Of a stretch of DNA of 64,000 nucleotides, positions 38,584 to 46,975 are shown in pieces. How positions within the stretch are numbered: position 1 is the stretch's first letter; every line of letters starts with the position of its first letter. A program made the position numbers and the translations under genes. Below the pieces are notes generated by a model that saw nothing but the letters and a program-made list of their open reading frames with translations, was not told the origin of the DNA and ran no database searches. Source of the DNA: Sinohyriopsis cumingii (Eukaryota; Mollusca; Bivalvia; Unionida; Unionidae); assembly GCA_028554795.2 (NCBI GenBank), contig JAPYKE020000037.1:3412501-3476500 (forward strand). Reading direction: 5' to 3'.

Positions 38584-39606
38584 TTATGCAGTAACCAATT
38601 GAGGTGTTTCAGCTACAAATTCCAAACACCACCAGAAGGATGTTGCGGTTAATTTCTTATCAGCTGCTTCCAGAATAAATATTTCTTCGGTTCCGCTATT
38701 TAATACAACAGATACAACCCCGGAAAACCTGTCGGTGGAATGACGCCATGGAAACGTTGTAAATATTTCAAATTTTGCAGCACTAAACACAGACAGCCTG
38801 TACACGCCAGTGACTGTTGCGGTATATTTGATGGTATTATTTTGCTGCGACCATGTTGCAAATCCCGATGATACCGTGCATACGATGTTTGTGATATGCC
38901 CGGGAGTTATTCCAGCTGGAATTTTAATCAAATTGGTTTTGCTGACAATCTCAGGAATTCCCGCTACGATGTCTTGCTGTTTTTGTTTGATCGTGTCTAG
39001 GTCAGTTTTGATATCAACGAGTTTCATGTCAATGGCGCGTGGAGTACCGAAGAATTTATCTATGGTATCATCGATTTTTTGAAAATTTCTTCGAAATCTT
39101 CCAAAAGCTCCTGCGTGAACGTCATACTCAGCCCGTAACGTGGATAATTTACCGTCTACGGTGCCATAGTTGACATCGACGTATTTTTTTGTTGCTGCGT
39201 CTTCGTCAGATGTTGGATCTCTTAAAACTACTATTTTGTTCCCGTTCATGCTAAGTTCACCCATCATTGTGTCACCGGTGTTTCTCACGCGATTAGCAAC
39301 ACTTTTTGCAATTTCATCTCTGATGGTTTTAAGTGACATACTTGAATCTCTGATTTTGCCGCTATCAGTAAACACGGGAATATTATCTGTAACTGCACCA
39401 AGTACTCGCCGGACTATATCATTCCATTTGATATTGCTGGTTTTTAGTTTACCATATCGATCTTGAAAAATAACAACTTCATCTGGGTCAACTCCAGCCA
39501 GGTTCATGATATCAGCGAGGTCATCCTTAGTCGCATACTTCGACAGATCAACGTCGCCGGGCTTTTTCTTAACGCGTGAAGAAGATCTTCCGTAAATGTC
39601 AACCAT
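38584..39606 (-). CDS. Fibre-like protein with phage-tail-fibre motifs (340 aa)
   Basis: Residues ~108-145 read GDTMMGELSMNGNKIVVLRD with PTSDEDAATKKYVD, a classic tail-fibre repeat. A helical stalk follows. The C-terminal ~120 aa (TGVYRLSVFSAAKFEIF, then TEEIFILEAADKKL) look like a beta-rich trimeric head. The likely role is receptor attachment. It sits between protease and TM/penton genes, consistent with a vertex fibre. Confidence 0.7.
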   Translation of the reverse strand: MVDIYGRSSSRVKKKPGDVDLSKYATKDDLADIMNLAGVDPDEVVIFQDRYGKLKTSNIKWNDIVRRVLGAVTDNIPVFTDSGKIRDSSMSLKTIRDEIAKSVANRVRNTGDTMMGELSMNGNKIVVLRDPTSDEDAATKKYVDVNYGTVDGKLSTLRAEYDVHAGAFGRFRRNFQKIDDTIDKFFGTPRAIDMKLVDIKTDLDTIKQKQQDIVAGIPEIVSKTNLIKIPAGITPGHITNIVCTVSSGFATWSQQNNTIKYTATVTGVYRLSVFSAAKFEIFTTFPWRHSTDRFSGVVSVVLNSGTEEIFILEAADKKLTATSFWWCLEFVAETPQLVTA

Positions 39607-39624
39607 TATAATAAGATCCGTTGT

Positions 39625-40104
39625 TTAAAATGCTTTACGCGCAACAAATCGGTTGCTTGTATAATCGTGCACGACTTTATGTGGCGGCTTGGATGATTTT
39701 GATATAGCGTCGAGTACATTAATTACTTCACGGCCGCATATTGGCGGATCTGTCATTGTTTGTGTGGGTAGCGTTGAATACCAAACTTTGGAACCTCTGG
39801 TTGTTGCGTGGAGTGGTGCGACATACTTGATAAATTCAACAGGTGGAGCTAACCCGTACGAATCAAAATAAACAATTCCACGCGGATCAACCGCGTATGA
39901 TACCCAATGAGTACCGGGTCCGGAACGTTTGTCAAGATTAATAATACCTGTTTCTAGTTTGTTTGGTTGTTTCGGTAATTGATCTCGCATAAAAACACCT
40001 CTAAAGGCAGATATTTTTAATTTTTTAGCGGCATTAAGTAAATCAAAATTTGATGCTGGAACGTCTAACGAAATGACCCTGGAAGCCTTAGGCCTCTCCC
40101 CCAA
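39625..40104 (-). CDS. Adenain-like cysteine protease
   Basis: His in GTHWVSYAV, Asp in YFDSYG, Gln in LPTQTMTDPP and Cys in PPICGREV give the adenoviral-type catalytic set. The first start available at 40104 is TTG within the end of the upstream gene. The true start is unclear, and the first internal ATG, at about 39,990, would still keep all catalytic residues. It processes virion precursor proteins. Confidence 0.85.
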   Translation of the reverse strand: MGERPKASRVISLDVPASNFDLLNAAKKLKISAFRGVFMRDQLPKQPNKLETGIINLDKRSGPGTHWVSYAVDPRGIVYFDSYGLAPPVEFIKYVAPLHATTRGSKVWYSTLPTQTMTDPPICGREVINVLDAISKSSKPPHKVVHDYTSNRFVARKAF

Positions 40105-40517
40105 CGAGATCCCGGTAATCTTAAGCCGCGTCCCTTTTTTTTGTATCCTCGCCCTGTTGCCTTCTTTAGTGCCATTCCAGCGGCTGTTCCAACAGCACCT
40201 AACGCGGCCGCTTTTGCTACGGCTGGAGCAGCTGCAGCTATTAATGCCGGAATGGCCGCAAGTAGTGGGAATATACCACCCGTTTTAACCATGTCTTTGA
40301 TGGCGCTCGGGGAGAGATGGAATTGAACTCCAGTTTTTGATTCTAGGGCTTTATTGAAATGTTTAATCTGATTATTTGTCAACGATAATTTGTTTGGACC
40401 ACCACTAATATGATCTCGTTTTAGTGATATTTTAGTTCCGCATTTGTTGGCGGTTTTTGATTGAAGCTTTTTTACCTGACCCGGGGTCAGAGTAACATTA
40501 ACATGACTATACGACAT
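40065..40517 (-). CDS. pX/core-like Polinton protein (150 aa)
   Basis: The N-terminus, MSYSHVNVTLTPGQVKKLQS, has two LTxxQ...-type repeats (VNVTLTPGQVKKL and LSLTNNQIKHFNKAL). A KTGGIFPLLAAIPALIAAAA segment, an Ala-rich stretch and a basic RGLRLPGS duplicated tail follow. It is a familiar small protein next to MCP and protease in Polintons. It overlaps the protease frame. Confidence 0.7.
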   Translation of the reverse strand: MSYSHVNVTLTPGQVKKLQSKTANKCGTKISLKRDHISGGPNKLSLTNNQIKHFNKALESKTGVQFHLSPSAIKDMVKTGGIFPLLAAIPALIAAAAPAVAKAAALGAVGTAAGMALKKATGRGYKKKGRGLRLPGSRWGRGLRLPGSFR

Positions 40518-40551
40518 TTTTATATAAAATATGTTTTTCTAAATAACACGA

Positions 40552-41994
40552 TTAAAGATTTTGCACCGGTGCATCAACGACCCTCATTCGACCACTACCA
40601 CCTTCAAGTAACATGGCCTTGTCGCTAAGTATGACCGCGATCGCTCTGTAAAAGGCACCACCAGCTGGTGGGTTAGTAACATGAGCTCGAAAGTGTATAT
40701 CAACAACAGATTGTTTGGATAAATCAAGATGTTCTAGTGAAAAATAATAAATCGGATATAGACCTGTAAAATCTAGTTGTGATATTTGCAACCCGGTATC
40801 TATATTTTGATCACGTCCCATGAATGACATTAAACGATGATATGCGCGCGCTACATGATTGTGTGCATAATTTAACAATATATCCTCGGATGGTTCTTGA
40901 TGTCCATTTATCCGTAAGGATACTTCACTAACTCCAAGGTTATCAAATATCATATGTGATTGTTCTTGATCATTTATCCGGTTAATATTTTGCAATGCAA
41001 TAAAAATATGTCGTGGTGCAGAAACACCCTGTTGTGATGCTATATGCCATGTAAATAAACCATTAATATTGCTTTGAGCAGCATCTGTGGTTACTGTTAA
41101 CCATGATAGCAATGATTTACCGCCTTGATCCATAAAAGATAGTAATTTTTGTTCCTCAGTAATAGATGGAGTCATTACTGGCATCCATAGTGAAAGTTTT
41201 GATATATTTACTTTACCCTCAGCAACACCAGCACCTCGCCAGATTGCATCATTATCATCACCTTTTCTTACGAGCACAATTGTGTGTTTAGCTCCAAAGA
41301 TGACTTTTCTAACATTTCTGCAGAATCCAAAGATGTGAGATAATGGAATTGCACACGAAAAATTTCTATCACCTCCCGACAGAGCTGATCGGCGTGTTGC
41401 AAATCCCAGGTTGTAAGTCGCATTAACGGTTCCTATAATATCAAAAGCAGCAGCTGGTCTGGCTGCGTGTTCAAAGTCAACTGGCTGTGGATCAGATGCA
41501 GTATCTTGTGGTGTCCGTATTTTGGTATACTGAACATGATCAGCGTTGTCAGTAATATCCTTAGCAAACATCATTGTTGGACCAGCCGATCTTGTAAAGT
41601 CGTCAGAATATCTCGCCAGACCAATTATTGTTGTAGCAACGTCAACATCATTCTGAACTGATTCAATATTTTTTCCATCAATCATGTATGTGGCGCCACT
41701 AAATAATGCCATGATCCCGTTGTTGACAAAACCAACACGCAAATTAGCAGCATATGGCGTATTAGCTACAACATTCGTTACAAGTCTACCTTCTACTTCA
41801 ATAAACGCTTCAGCGGGCAAGAAATATCTACTTGTATCATGAACCTGTAATTCGATTCTCCCCCGCTGATTTGGTAGTCTTGCGTCATAAGAATAAAATT
41901 GATAATCACGTACCGACTCGTACTTAAGGACAGGTGCCTCCATATCAAATGCTGGGTCTGATTCGCGCCTGAACATTTTTATTATAGTTACCAT
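40552..41994 (-). CDS. Double-jelly-roll major capsid protein (480 aa)
   Basis: Conserved Polinton MCP segments are visible: QRGRIELQVHDTSRYFLPAE near residue 45-65, NNGIMALFSGATYMIDG (~90-107), FSCAIPLSHIFGFCRNVRKV (~215-235), LTVTTDAAQS and the C-terminal SVVDIHFRAHVTNPPAGGAF. It is intact, forms the capsid shell, and is a different lineage from the element A MCP. Confidence 0.88.
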   Translation of the reverse strand: MVTIIKMFRRESDPAFDMEAPVLKYESVRDYQFYSYDARLPNQRGRIELQVHDTSRYFLPAEAFIEVEGRLVTNVVANTPYAANLRVGFVNNGIMALFSGATYMIDGKNIESVQNDVDVATTIIGLARYSDDFTRSAGPTMMFAKDITDNADHVQYTKIRTPQDTASDPQPVDFEHAARPAAAFDIIGTVNATYNLGFATRRSALSGGDRNFSCAIPLSHIFGFCRNVRKVIFGAKHTIVLVRKGDDNDAIWRGAGVAEGKVNISKLSLWMPVMTPSITEEQKLLSFMDQGGKSLLSWLTVTTDAAQSNINGLFTWHIASQQGVSAPRHIFIALQNINRINDQEQSHMIFDNLGVSEVSLRINGHQEPSEDILLNYAHNHVARAYHRLMSFMGRDQNIDTGLQISQLDFTGLYPIYYFSLEHLDLSKQSVVDIHFRAHVTNPPAGGAFYRAIAVILSDKAMLLEGGSGRMRVVDAPVQNL

Positions 41995-42009
41995 TTTTCC
42001 AAATGATGA

Positions 42010-42444
42010 TCATCGTCGACGAAGACCACTTCCTGCTATTAAATTTGCTGTTATATTTTTTTCTGCTTCTTCAGATATCGCCGCTAGTTTTTGATTTGCA
42101 GCCTGATTTATTATTTTACTTACGTCTGCGGGCATCACCTCAGTACTTGCCAGTTTCACCGGTGGTTGTTGTTTTCGTCGCAATAATCGTGCTAGTCTTT
42201 CCTTGATCGCCGAGAACGCCTTACCAGCAACATTGACAATTGCACCAGGAGCTTTATCACGAACAATATCAATAGCCTTCATCGATAATTGTTTTGCAAC
42301 TGGTGCTACTTTTGGAGCTATCCTCGTGAATAATCCCCGAATGACATCACCAAGTCCATCTCCGTAAATAACACTATAGATTGGTAATCGTGAGTTTACC
42401 GCTCTAACCTGTGTGGGTTTACGATGATTATCATGCACAATCAT
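42010..42444 (-). CDS. pVI-like virion protein (144 aa)
   Basis: YGDGLGDVIRGLFTRIAP is a Gly-rich amphipathic motif typical of pVI-like proteins. A helical, basic middle (RLARLLRRKQQ) and a C-terminal GSGLRRR follow. It is adjacent to MCP, as in element A. Confidence 0.65.
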   Translation of the reverse strand: MIVHDNHRKPTQVRAVNSRLPIYSVIYGDGLGDVIRGLFTRIAPKVAPVAKQLSMKAIDIVRDKAPGAIVNVAGKAFSAIKERLARLLRRKQQPPVKLASTEVMPADVSKIINQAANQKLAAISEEAEKNITANLIAGSGLRRR

Positions 42445-42472
42445 CTTATTTTATTTACCATTTATCTAACAA

Positions 42473-43627
42473 CTAGTCATCAACGAGCTCATCAATAAGT
42501 TCTCGGTAAACGCCGATATCCATGATGCCACCTTGAAATAGTCGCCGACAAATATCAGCTGCTTCATTGGTTATTTCTGGTGATTTATTTCCAGCTCGTT
42601 TTCCTCCTATGAGAACTTCTAACCGTGACACGTCATTGATGATATTATCAGGACATAAACCACGTCCTGTTTTAGGTTCATCTTGAGGTGGTGGTTGCAT
42701 TGCCGGAGTAAGTACTTCAGTGGTGGCCGGGGGTGATCCAGGTGGTGAATCTGTCGGTGTAAATGTCATTTTCGGTGCAGAAATTTTACGTAAAGGTGAA
42801 GGAATTTTCTTCGAGGGGGGTGATTTAAGTGACTCTTTAGCCTTTTTAATTTCCGACTTCAACCTTTGCTGCGGCGAAGAAGATTGCTGTTGTTCTATTT
42901 GTTGCAGAGGTGGAGGAAGCTGATACTGGGAGGACTCTCCTTGTCCTAGTTGTTCCCGTCTCCCTCTAAGTCTATTTACTTCTTCATTAAGTCTTTCAAA
43001 TTCTGGACCTCTAGCTTGTTTTTTATTGTAATATACGCGATATATCCATTTAATGAAATTATCATCACTTATTTTTTCATGAGAGGGTTTAAAAAAATTA
43101 GATTTATTAGATATATTTTTTGATATCATCTCAGGTAATTTCTCTCTTTCAATATTTCTAATTTCCTCAACAACTCCTTCGTTAAATCTTGCAATTAATT
43201 TTAAGCTCTCTCCTCCTGATTTGGATTTAGATGCAAGTTTTTTTCTCACATCGGCGACTTCAGTACGAAGTTCTCCAATACCTTCAAGTATTTCCTCACC
43301 AACAGGTGGAGGTTGAGCTGCAGCTATGTCAGTTGGAAGGTCTCGTAAAATCTTCTTTGCCTGTTTAGTTCTTCTTGCTATTTTTTCAGCCTGCGCCGCA
43401 GTTTGTTTTGATACCGGAAGAAGATCTTCTTTGATGACAGTTGCAACTTGTTCAGTAGCTGCAGTGACGGGCTTAAACAGTTTTTTAGTGTCCTCTTCAT
43501 ACTCAACTTTTGCTTCTTGCTGCGCTTGCAGATTTTTTCTAAATGAGTCTCTGACAGGAAGAAATTTTTTAATTGTTTCTAATCGTTCTCGTGCTGTTCT
43601 TGCAGTATGAGATTCTGGATGTACCAT
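42473..43627 (-). CDS. Coiled-coil/Pro-rich core or scaffold protein (384 aa)
   Basis: Starts MVHPESHTARTARER at 43627. A longer upstream frame would begin in non-conserved sequence. There is a helical coiled coil over residues ~15-230, a Gln/Ser/Pro-rich middle and a Lys-rich segment. The C-terminal domain (LCPDNIINDVSRLEVLIGGK) carries a conserved-looking helical fold. The promoter lies toward the TIR. Probably a virion core or assembly protein. Confidence 0.6.
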   Translation of the reverse strand: MVHPESHTARTARERLETIKKFLPVRDSFRKNLQAQQEAKVEYEEDTKKLFKPVTAATEQVATVIKEDLLPVSKQTAAQAEKIARRTKQAKKILRDLPTDIAAAQPPPVGEEILEGIGELRTEVADVRKKLASKSKSGGESLKLIARFNEGVVEEIRNIEREKLPEMISKNISNKSNFFKPSHEKISDDNFIKWIYRVYYNKKQARGPEFERLNEEVNRLRGRREQLGQGESSQYQLPPPLQQIEQQQSSSPQQRLKSEIKKAKESLKSPPSKKIPSPLRKISAPKMTFTPTDSPPGSPPATTEVLTPAMQPPPQDEPKTGRGLCPDNIINDVSRLEVLIGGKRAGNKSPEITNEAADICRRLFQGGIMDIGVYRELIDELVDD

Positions 43628-43667
43628 TTTATTATAACATAATAATTTAATTAATATCAGCAGAAGA

Positions 43668-43922
43668 GGAGCAGCAGAGAGGGTGCCTACCAATGTTGGT
43701 CGTCAAAAAAATAAACAAGAAATAAATAAACACGTAGAGTACTTTATTTTTTCAGCTACTATTTCGAACTGAGGTTTTATTAGTACAATCGGTCATTACA
43801 GAAATAAAACATCTCAAGGGAAAGTTTATTTGTAAAATCTTGACCTTTCTACGAGATGATTTTATTTGTTTGTTTTATTTGTTTTGTCGGAATTCTATGG
43901 TCTGTTCACCCTCTCTGCTGCT
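43668..43922 (-). repeat. Element B right terminal inverted repeat (255 bp)
   Basis: Reverse complement of 26,888-27,142 with one mismatch. Inner end GGAGCAGCAGAGAGGGTG, outer end CACCCTCTCTGCTGCT. Confidence 0.95.
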
Positions 43923-43927
43923 CAAAT
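43923..43927. repeat. Target site duplication of element B (right), CAAAT
   Basis: Matches 26,883-26,887. Confidence 0.8.
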
Positions 43928-44279
43928 GCTCAGTCTATGAGGAAAGTCGAACAAATTTAGTGACAGTTTGCGTAGAAGGCCGGTTCACAAAGGAGATCAT
44001 TTATAAAAGTTCTACTGTACTTTACTTTCCTTATATATGAGTGGGGGCCATTGGTTTTCGGACCCCGATCCCCGCACACAAACGTACATACACTAGTCAT
44101 TTGGGTATTATGCACATTCTGAGTAAATAGACACATAGACGTTTGCTTTGGTGCCCTTTCCAGCAAAGTCAGGGCCGTTTTGAAATTTTGGACCACCTCC
44201 ACCCCACCCCACCCAACCCATGACCAGATCAGTCCGTGGATCGCGCCTCTAAAGTAGGTATCAAAATTGTCAGTAGTGA
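43928..44279. other. Host spacer between element B and element A-right
   Basis: About 350 bp without a supported gene. Contains a CCACCCCACCCCACCC run near 44,195-44,218. Confidence 0.5.
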
Positions 44280-44281
44280 AG

Positions 44282-44492
44282 GGGGACACTTTACGGACAA
44301 TGGGAATTAGCATTAAAAACACCCTTGGGACACTTTACGGACAATGGAAATTTAACATGGAGAAAAATCGTGGGACACTTTACGGACAAGGGGAATTAAC
44401 ATGGGAATAAATCGTGGGACACTTTACGGACAAAGGGAATTTAACATGGGAATAAATCGTGGGATACTATACGTACAAGGGAAATTTAACAT
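44282..44492. repeat. Terminal subrepeats of element A-right
   Basis: Five ~45-bp units of GGGACACTTTACGGACAAGG followed by GAATTTAACATGGGAATAAATCGT. These are inverted relatives of the repeats ending A-left. Confidence 0.85.
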
Positions 44493-44523
44493 GGGATTTT
44501 TTTTTTTTTAAAAGTTTTTTTTA

Positions 44524-44550
44524 AAATTTAAATTTAAATTTAAATTTAAA
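44524..44550. repeat. Palindromic AAATTT array
   Basis: AAATTTAAATTTAAATTTAA between the terminal subrepeats and cassette 3. A GC-rich hairpin occupies this place in A-left. Confidence 0.8.
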
Positions 44551-44598
44551 AAAGGGGTAGGCAATTCAAAAGACTATCTCTTTTCGAGAAATATGGCT

Positions 44599-44614
44599 GG
44601 CCCTGAAAAGGGCC
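44599..44614 (-). terminator. Histone-type mRNA 3' stem-loop (cassette 3, right copy)
   Basis: In gene sense: CCAAA-GGCCCT-TTTC-AGGGCC-AGCCA, then CTCGAAAAGAGATAG (44,577-44,591). It lies ~25 nt after the cassette stop. Confidence 0.88.
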
Positions 44615-44639
44615 TTTGGGTTTTCTTCTTCTTCTGCTT

Positions 44640-45020
44640 CTAATTTCTTCTTTTCCTCCACCAACTTCTTATTTTATCTCCAACACTCTTTCTCTTCTTT
44701 TTTTTCTCCTTCTCTTCTTTCTTCTCTTCCTCCTCTTCTTCTTTCTTCCTCTTCTCATTTTCCTCTTCTTTTTCAATTTTTTCGTTCCATGTTCTTATTC
44801 TTATCTTTTCCTCTTCATCCTCCTTCTCCTCCTTTATTTCTTTCAACAGATCACTGATGATTACCTTCATTTTTCGTAAATTGTTTATCTCCATCTTCAC
44901 TCGATGGGGACTATATGAATAGTGATCCTCGTTTAGGTTAACCAACATTTGCTCCATCATTCCTAAATTGTCGAGGACGTTTTGCAATTTTTCCATTTTG
45001 TCAAGGTGGTTCGAAGCCAT
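44640..45020 (-). CDS. Stem-loop cassette gene 3 (charged coiled-coil, 126 aa)
   Basis: Starts MASNHLDKMEKLQNVLDNLG. The middle and C-terminal part are dominated by Glu/Lys heptad-like runs, and it ends DKIRSWWRKRRN. The tail pattern (WW plus basic residues) matches the cassette 3 protein of A-left although the bodies are diverged. It may be a nucleic-acid- or membrane-binding amphipathic tail. The function is unknown. Confidence 0.7.
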   Translation of the reverse strand: MASNHLDKMEKLQNVLDNLGMMEQMLVNLNEDHYSYSPHRVKMEINNLRKMKVIISDLLKEIKEEKEDEEEKIRIRTWNEKIEKEEENEKRKKEEEEEEKKEEKEKKKKRKSVGDKIRSWWRKRRN

Positions 45021-45080
45021 CTTCTTTTTTATTCTGTGCAGAATGGTTTGAACGACGAATACTGTGGGTTCTTATACTCA

Positions 45081-45178
45081 AAGCGCGAACGTGAAGGAAA
45101 ACATCCCCTAAAAACATAAAATGGATCTTACCTAGATCATGACCCAACATCGCGCGTACGTGAAGGAAAACATCCCCT
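45081..45178 (-). promoter_or_regulatory. Duplicated cassette promoter boxes P3 (right copy)
   Basis: Two inverted copies of the box (GCGCGAACGTGAAGGAAAAC, then ATCCCC) lie at 45,081-45,110 and 45,150-45,178. A TATA-like CTTATACTC lies at ~45,070. Same double arrangement as A-left. Confidence 0.65.
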
Positions 45179-45398
45179 ACTTTCTCATTTCATATAATAT
45201 AACCCTAACTATACTCTCCACATTTGCTAAGAAACCCATAATCTACTATTCCCACAAACATACCTGAGCTCTTGCAAACACAAACACACAAACTCATACC
45301 CTCACACTATCTTAAAAAAGAGTTAGTGTTTATATACACACTACTCTACCTACACACATTGGCAAATCGATCGTTATTTCTTTTCTAGAGTATTGGGT

Positions 45399-45414
45399 AG
45401 CCCTGAAAAGGGCT
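45399..45414 (-). terminator. Histone-type mRNA 3' stem-loop (cassette 2, right copy)
   Basis: Gene sense: AGCCCT-TTTC-AGGGCT-ACCCA followed by CTCTAGAAAAGAAATAAC. 28 nt after the cassette 2 stop. Confidence 0.88.
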
Positions 45415-45442
45415 GTTTTTTTTAAACTCCAGATGCACCTAT

Positions 45443-45751
45443 CTAATGGTTGCACCTTCCTGGCCTGGCGCCGCACACGCATCTTCTTCCCCAGTCTTCT
45501 TTCACCTTTCTTCTAGGGAGCGCAGAGGGAGGATGATTCGCTTCAGCACCCCAATCCTCTGTTTCAGGAATATTAAACGACATCATCTCTTCTCTTTTCT
45601 TTTCCTCCTCTTCCCTCTGTCTTCTCTCCTCTTCTTCCTTCTTTATTCTTGCTTCTTCTACTATAGCCTCCGCTGATAGTTCGTTTACTATCCGCCTGGC
45701 ATATTCCAGGTGCATCTGGAGTTCTAACAGTTTCACTATTCTGCTAGTCAT
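45443..45751 (-). CDS. Stem-loop cassette gene 2 (102 aa)
   Basis: The ATG at 45751 (MTSRIVKLLELQMHLEYARR). Glu/Lys/Arg coiled coil, PETEDWGAEANHPPSALP linker and C-terminal CVCGARPGRCNH. Nearly the same as 12183-12497 in A-left, so it is the best conserved of the cassette proteins. The conserved Cys/His tail suggests metal binding. Confidence 0.75.
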   Translation of the reverse strand: MTSRIVKLLELQMHLEYARRIVNELSAEAIVEEARIKKEEEERRQREEEEKKREEMMSFNIPETEDWGAEANHPPSALPRRKVKEDWGRRCVCGARPGRCNH

Positions 45752-45816
45752 TCTTCTGGCTGTGTTGATCAATCAACAAGGGTAGCTGGACTGCCGAACG
45801 AGTTTCAATTTATACT

Positions 45817-45847
45817 GAAAGCGCGAACGTGAAGGAAAACATCCCCC
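45817..45847 (-). promoter_or_regulatory. Cassette promoter box P2 (right copy)
   Basis: Inverted GCGCGAACGTGAAGGAAAAC with ATCCCCC, and AATTTATACTG (TATA-like) at about 45,808. A degenerate second box is at about 45,900-45,928. Confidence 0.65.
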
Positions 45848-46227
45848 TAAAAACATAAAATTCATCTTACCTAGATCATGACCAAAAAAACAACAACAAC
45901 GCGCGGACCTAAAAGAAACACTCACTCACTTTTTTATGCTACCCATTACTATTTTAAAATTTTTTATAAATCACTTCAATAGACTATCCACATAAGCAAA
46001 GCAATCCAATCTAACCCCAAATATACACCTCAAACACCAAAAAAGACATAATTTTAATCTACTATCCACACCATCCTACTTTATCACTTACAAACACACA
46101 AACTCACAATCCTATACACTAACACATACCCTTACAGTTTTTTTAAAAAAGAGTTAATGTTTATTTTCACACTACTCTACCTACACATTGGCAAATTAAT
46201 AGTTATTTCTTTTCTAGAGTATTGGAT

Positions 46228-46243
46228 AGCCCTGAAAAGGGCT
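46228..46243 (-). terminator. Histone-type mRNA 3' stem-loop (cassette 1, right copy)
   Basis: Gene sense: AGCCCT-TTTC-AGGGCT-ATCCA, then CTCTAGAAAAGAAATAAC. About 35 nt after the cassette 1 stop. Confidence 0.87.
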
Positions 46244-46278
46244 GTTTTTTTTGTTTTTTTTTGCTATGGCATTCTTTT

Positions 46279-46641
46279 TTAGTTTCTAAGAATGCGATGT
46301 CCTCTGAGGATAGACTTTCTGGCAATAGGTCTGCTTCTTCGGAAAGAGAAGAAGAATTCTTTGGTGTCGATACGACAATCGACAAAGCCTCTGTCAGCTT
46401 CAGGTTGTTGCTGCTGCTGCTGTTGTTGTTGCTGCTGTTGCTGCTGTCTCTGAAGTCTGTACTTCTCTGTCCATTCTTCTTTCTCCTTGTTCATTTCTTC
46501 TCTGAAGAGCTCTTCTATCAGGTCTTCAGTGATTTTTAACATTCTCACATTCTCTATTTCTTCTGGTTTCGGTATCAGACTGTGTCTGACCCTATGCAGA
46601 TTCACGTAGGCTTCGTTGAGCTTAGCTAGTTTGGAGCACAT
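46279..46641 (-). CDS. Stem-loop cassette gene 1 (poly-Gln, 120 aa)
   Basis: The ATG at 46641 (MCSKLAKLNEAYVNLHRVRH). A charged helix (EELFREEMNKEKEEWTEK) is followed by a run of 14 Gln encoded by CAG/CAA, then RSRPIARKSILRGHRILRN. Intact here, but stopped early in A-left. The Gln run is a probable site of length variation. The function is unknown. Confidence 0.7.
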   Translation of the reverse strand: MCSKLAKLNEAYVNLHRVRHSLIPKPEEIENVRMLKITEDLIEELFREEMNKEKEEWTEKYRLQRQQQQQQQQQQQQQQPEADRGFVDCRIDTKEFFFSFRRSRPIARKSILRGHRILRN

Positions 46642-46700
46642 CTTCGTAGGAGGATGAGTCGACAATGGATGGTTAGACTGGAAACAACCCGGTTCTTAAA

Positions 46701-46732
46701 GTGAAAGCGCGGACGTGAAGGAAAACATCCCC
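46701..46732 (-). promoter_or_regulatory. Cassette promoter box P1 (right copy)
   Basis: Inverted AAAGCGCGGACGTGAAGGAA with AACATCCCCC. It lies 60-90 bp before the cassette 1 ATG. Confidence 0.65.
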
Positions 46733-46975
46733 CACACGGTTTTCGATTCGCAACGTTCAGTGATTGTCATGAGAGGGATAGTAAGAAATGAAAGAGCATC
46801 AATTCAACATTCTTATAGCTAAACAAAAGACAAAAGCATTTTTTCAAAACACAACATTTTTTATTCAAAAATCACTTAACACTAAACAACAACTCTAACA
46901 TTTTTAACAATAATCCAACACTATAACATCAAACAATTTTTTCAAATCACAAACATTTTTTTCTCAATTCACAAT

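Larger units (their letters stand above)
26888..43922. mobile_element. Element B: complete Polinton/Maverick, 17.0 kb
   Basis: Bounded by 255-bp terminal inverted repeats and a 5-bp target duplication. It encodes an FtsK/A32 ATPase, zinc-ribbon/PLA2 protein, DDE integrase, PolB-helicase, zinc-finger protein, HNH nuclease, penton-like protein, TM protein, fibre-like protein, adenain-like protease, pX-like protein, DJR MCP, pVI-like protein and coiled-coil core protein. It belongs to a different lineage from element A. The near-identical TIRs (one mismatch) indicate a recent insertion. Confidence 0.93.

Noticed and set aside
42003-42206. Plus-strand frames opposite the element B structural genes
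   Set aside because: Shadows of the minus-strand pVI, MCP and core genes; hydrophobic by codon complementarity.
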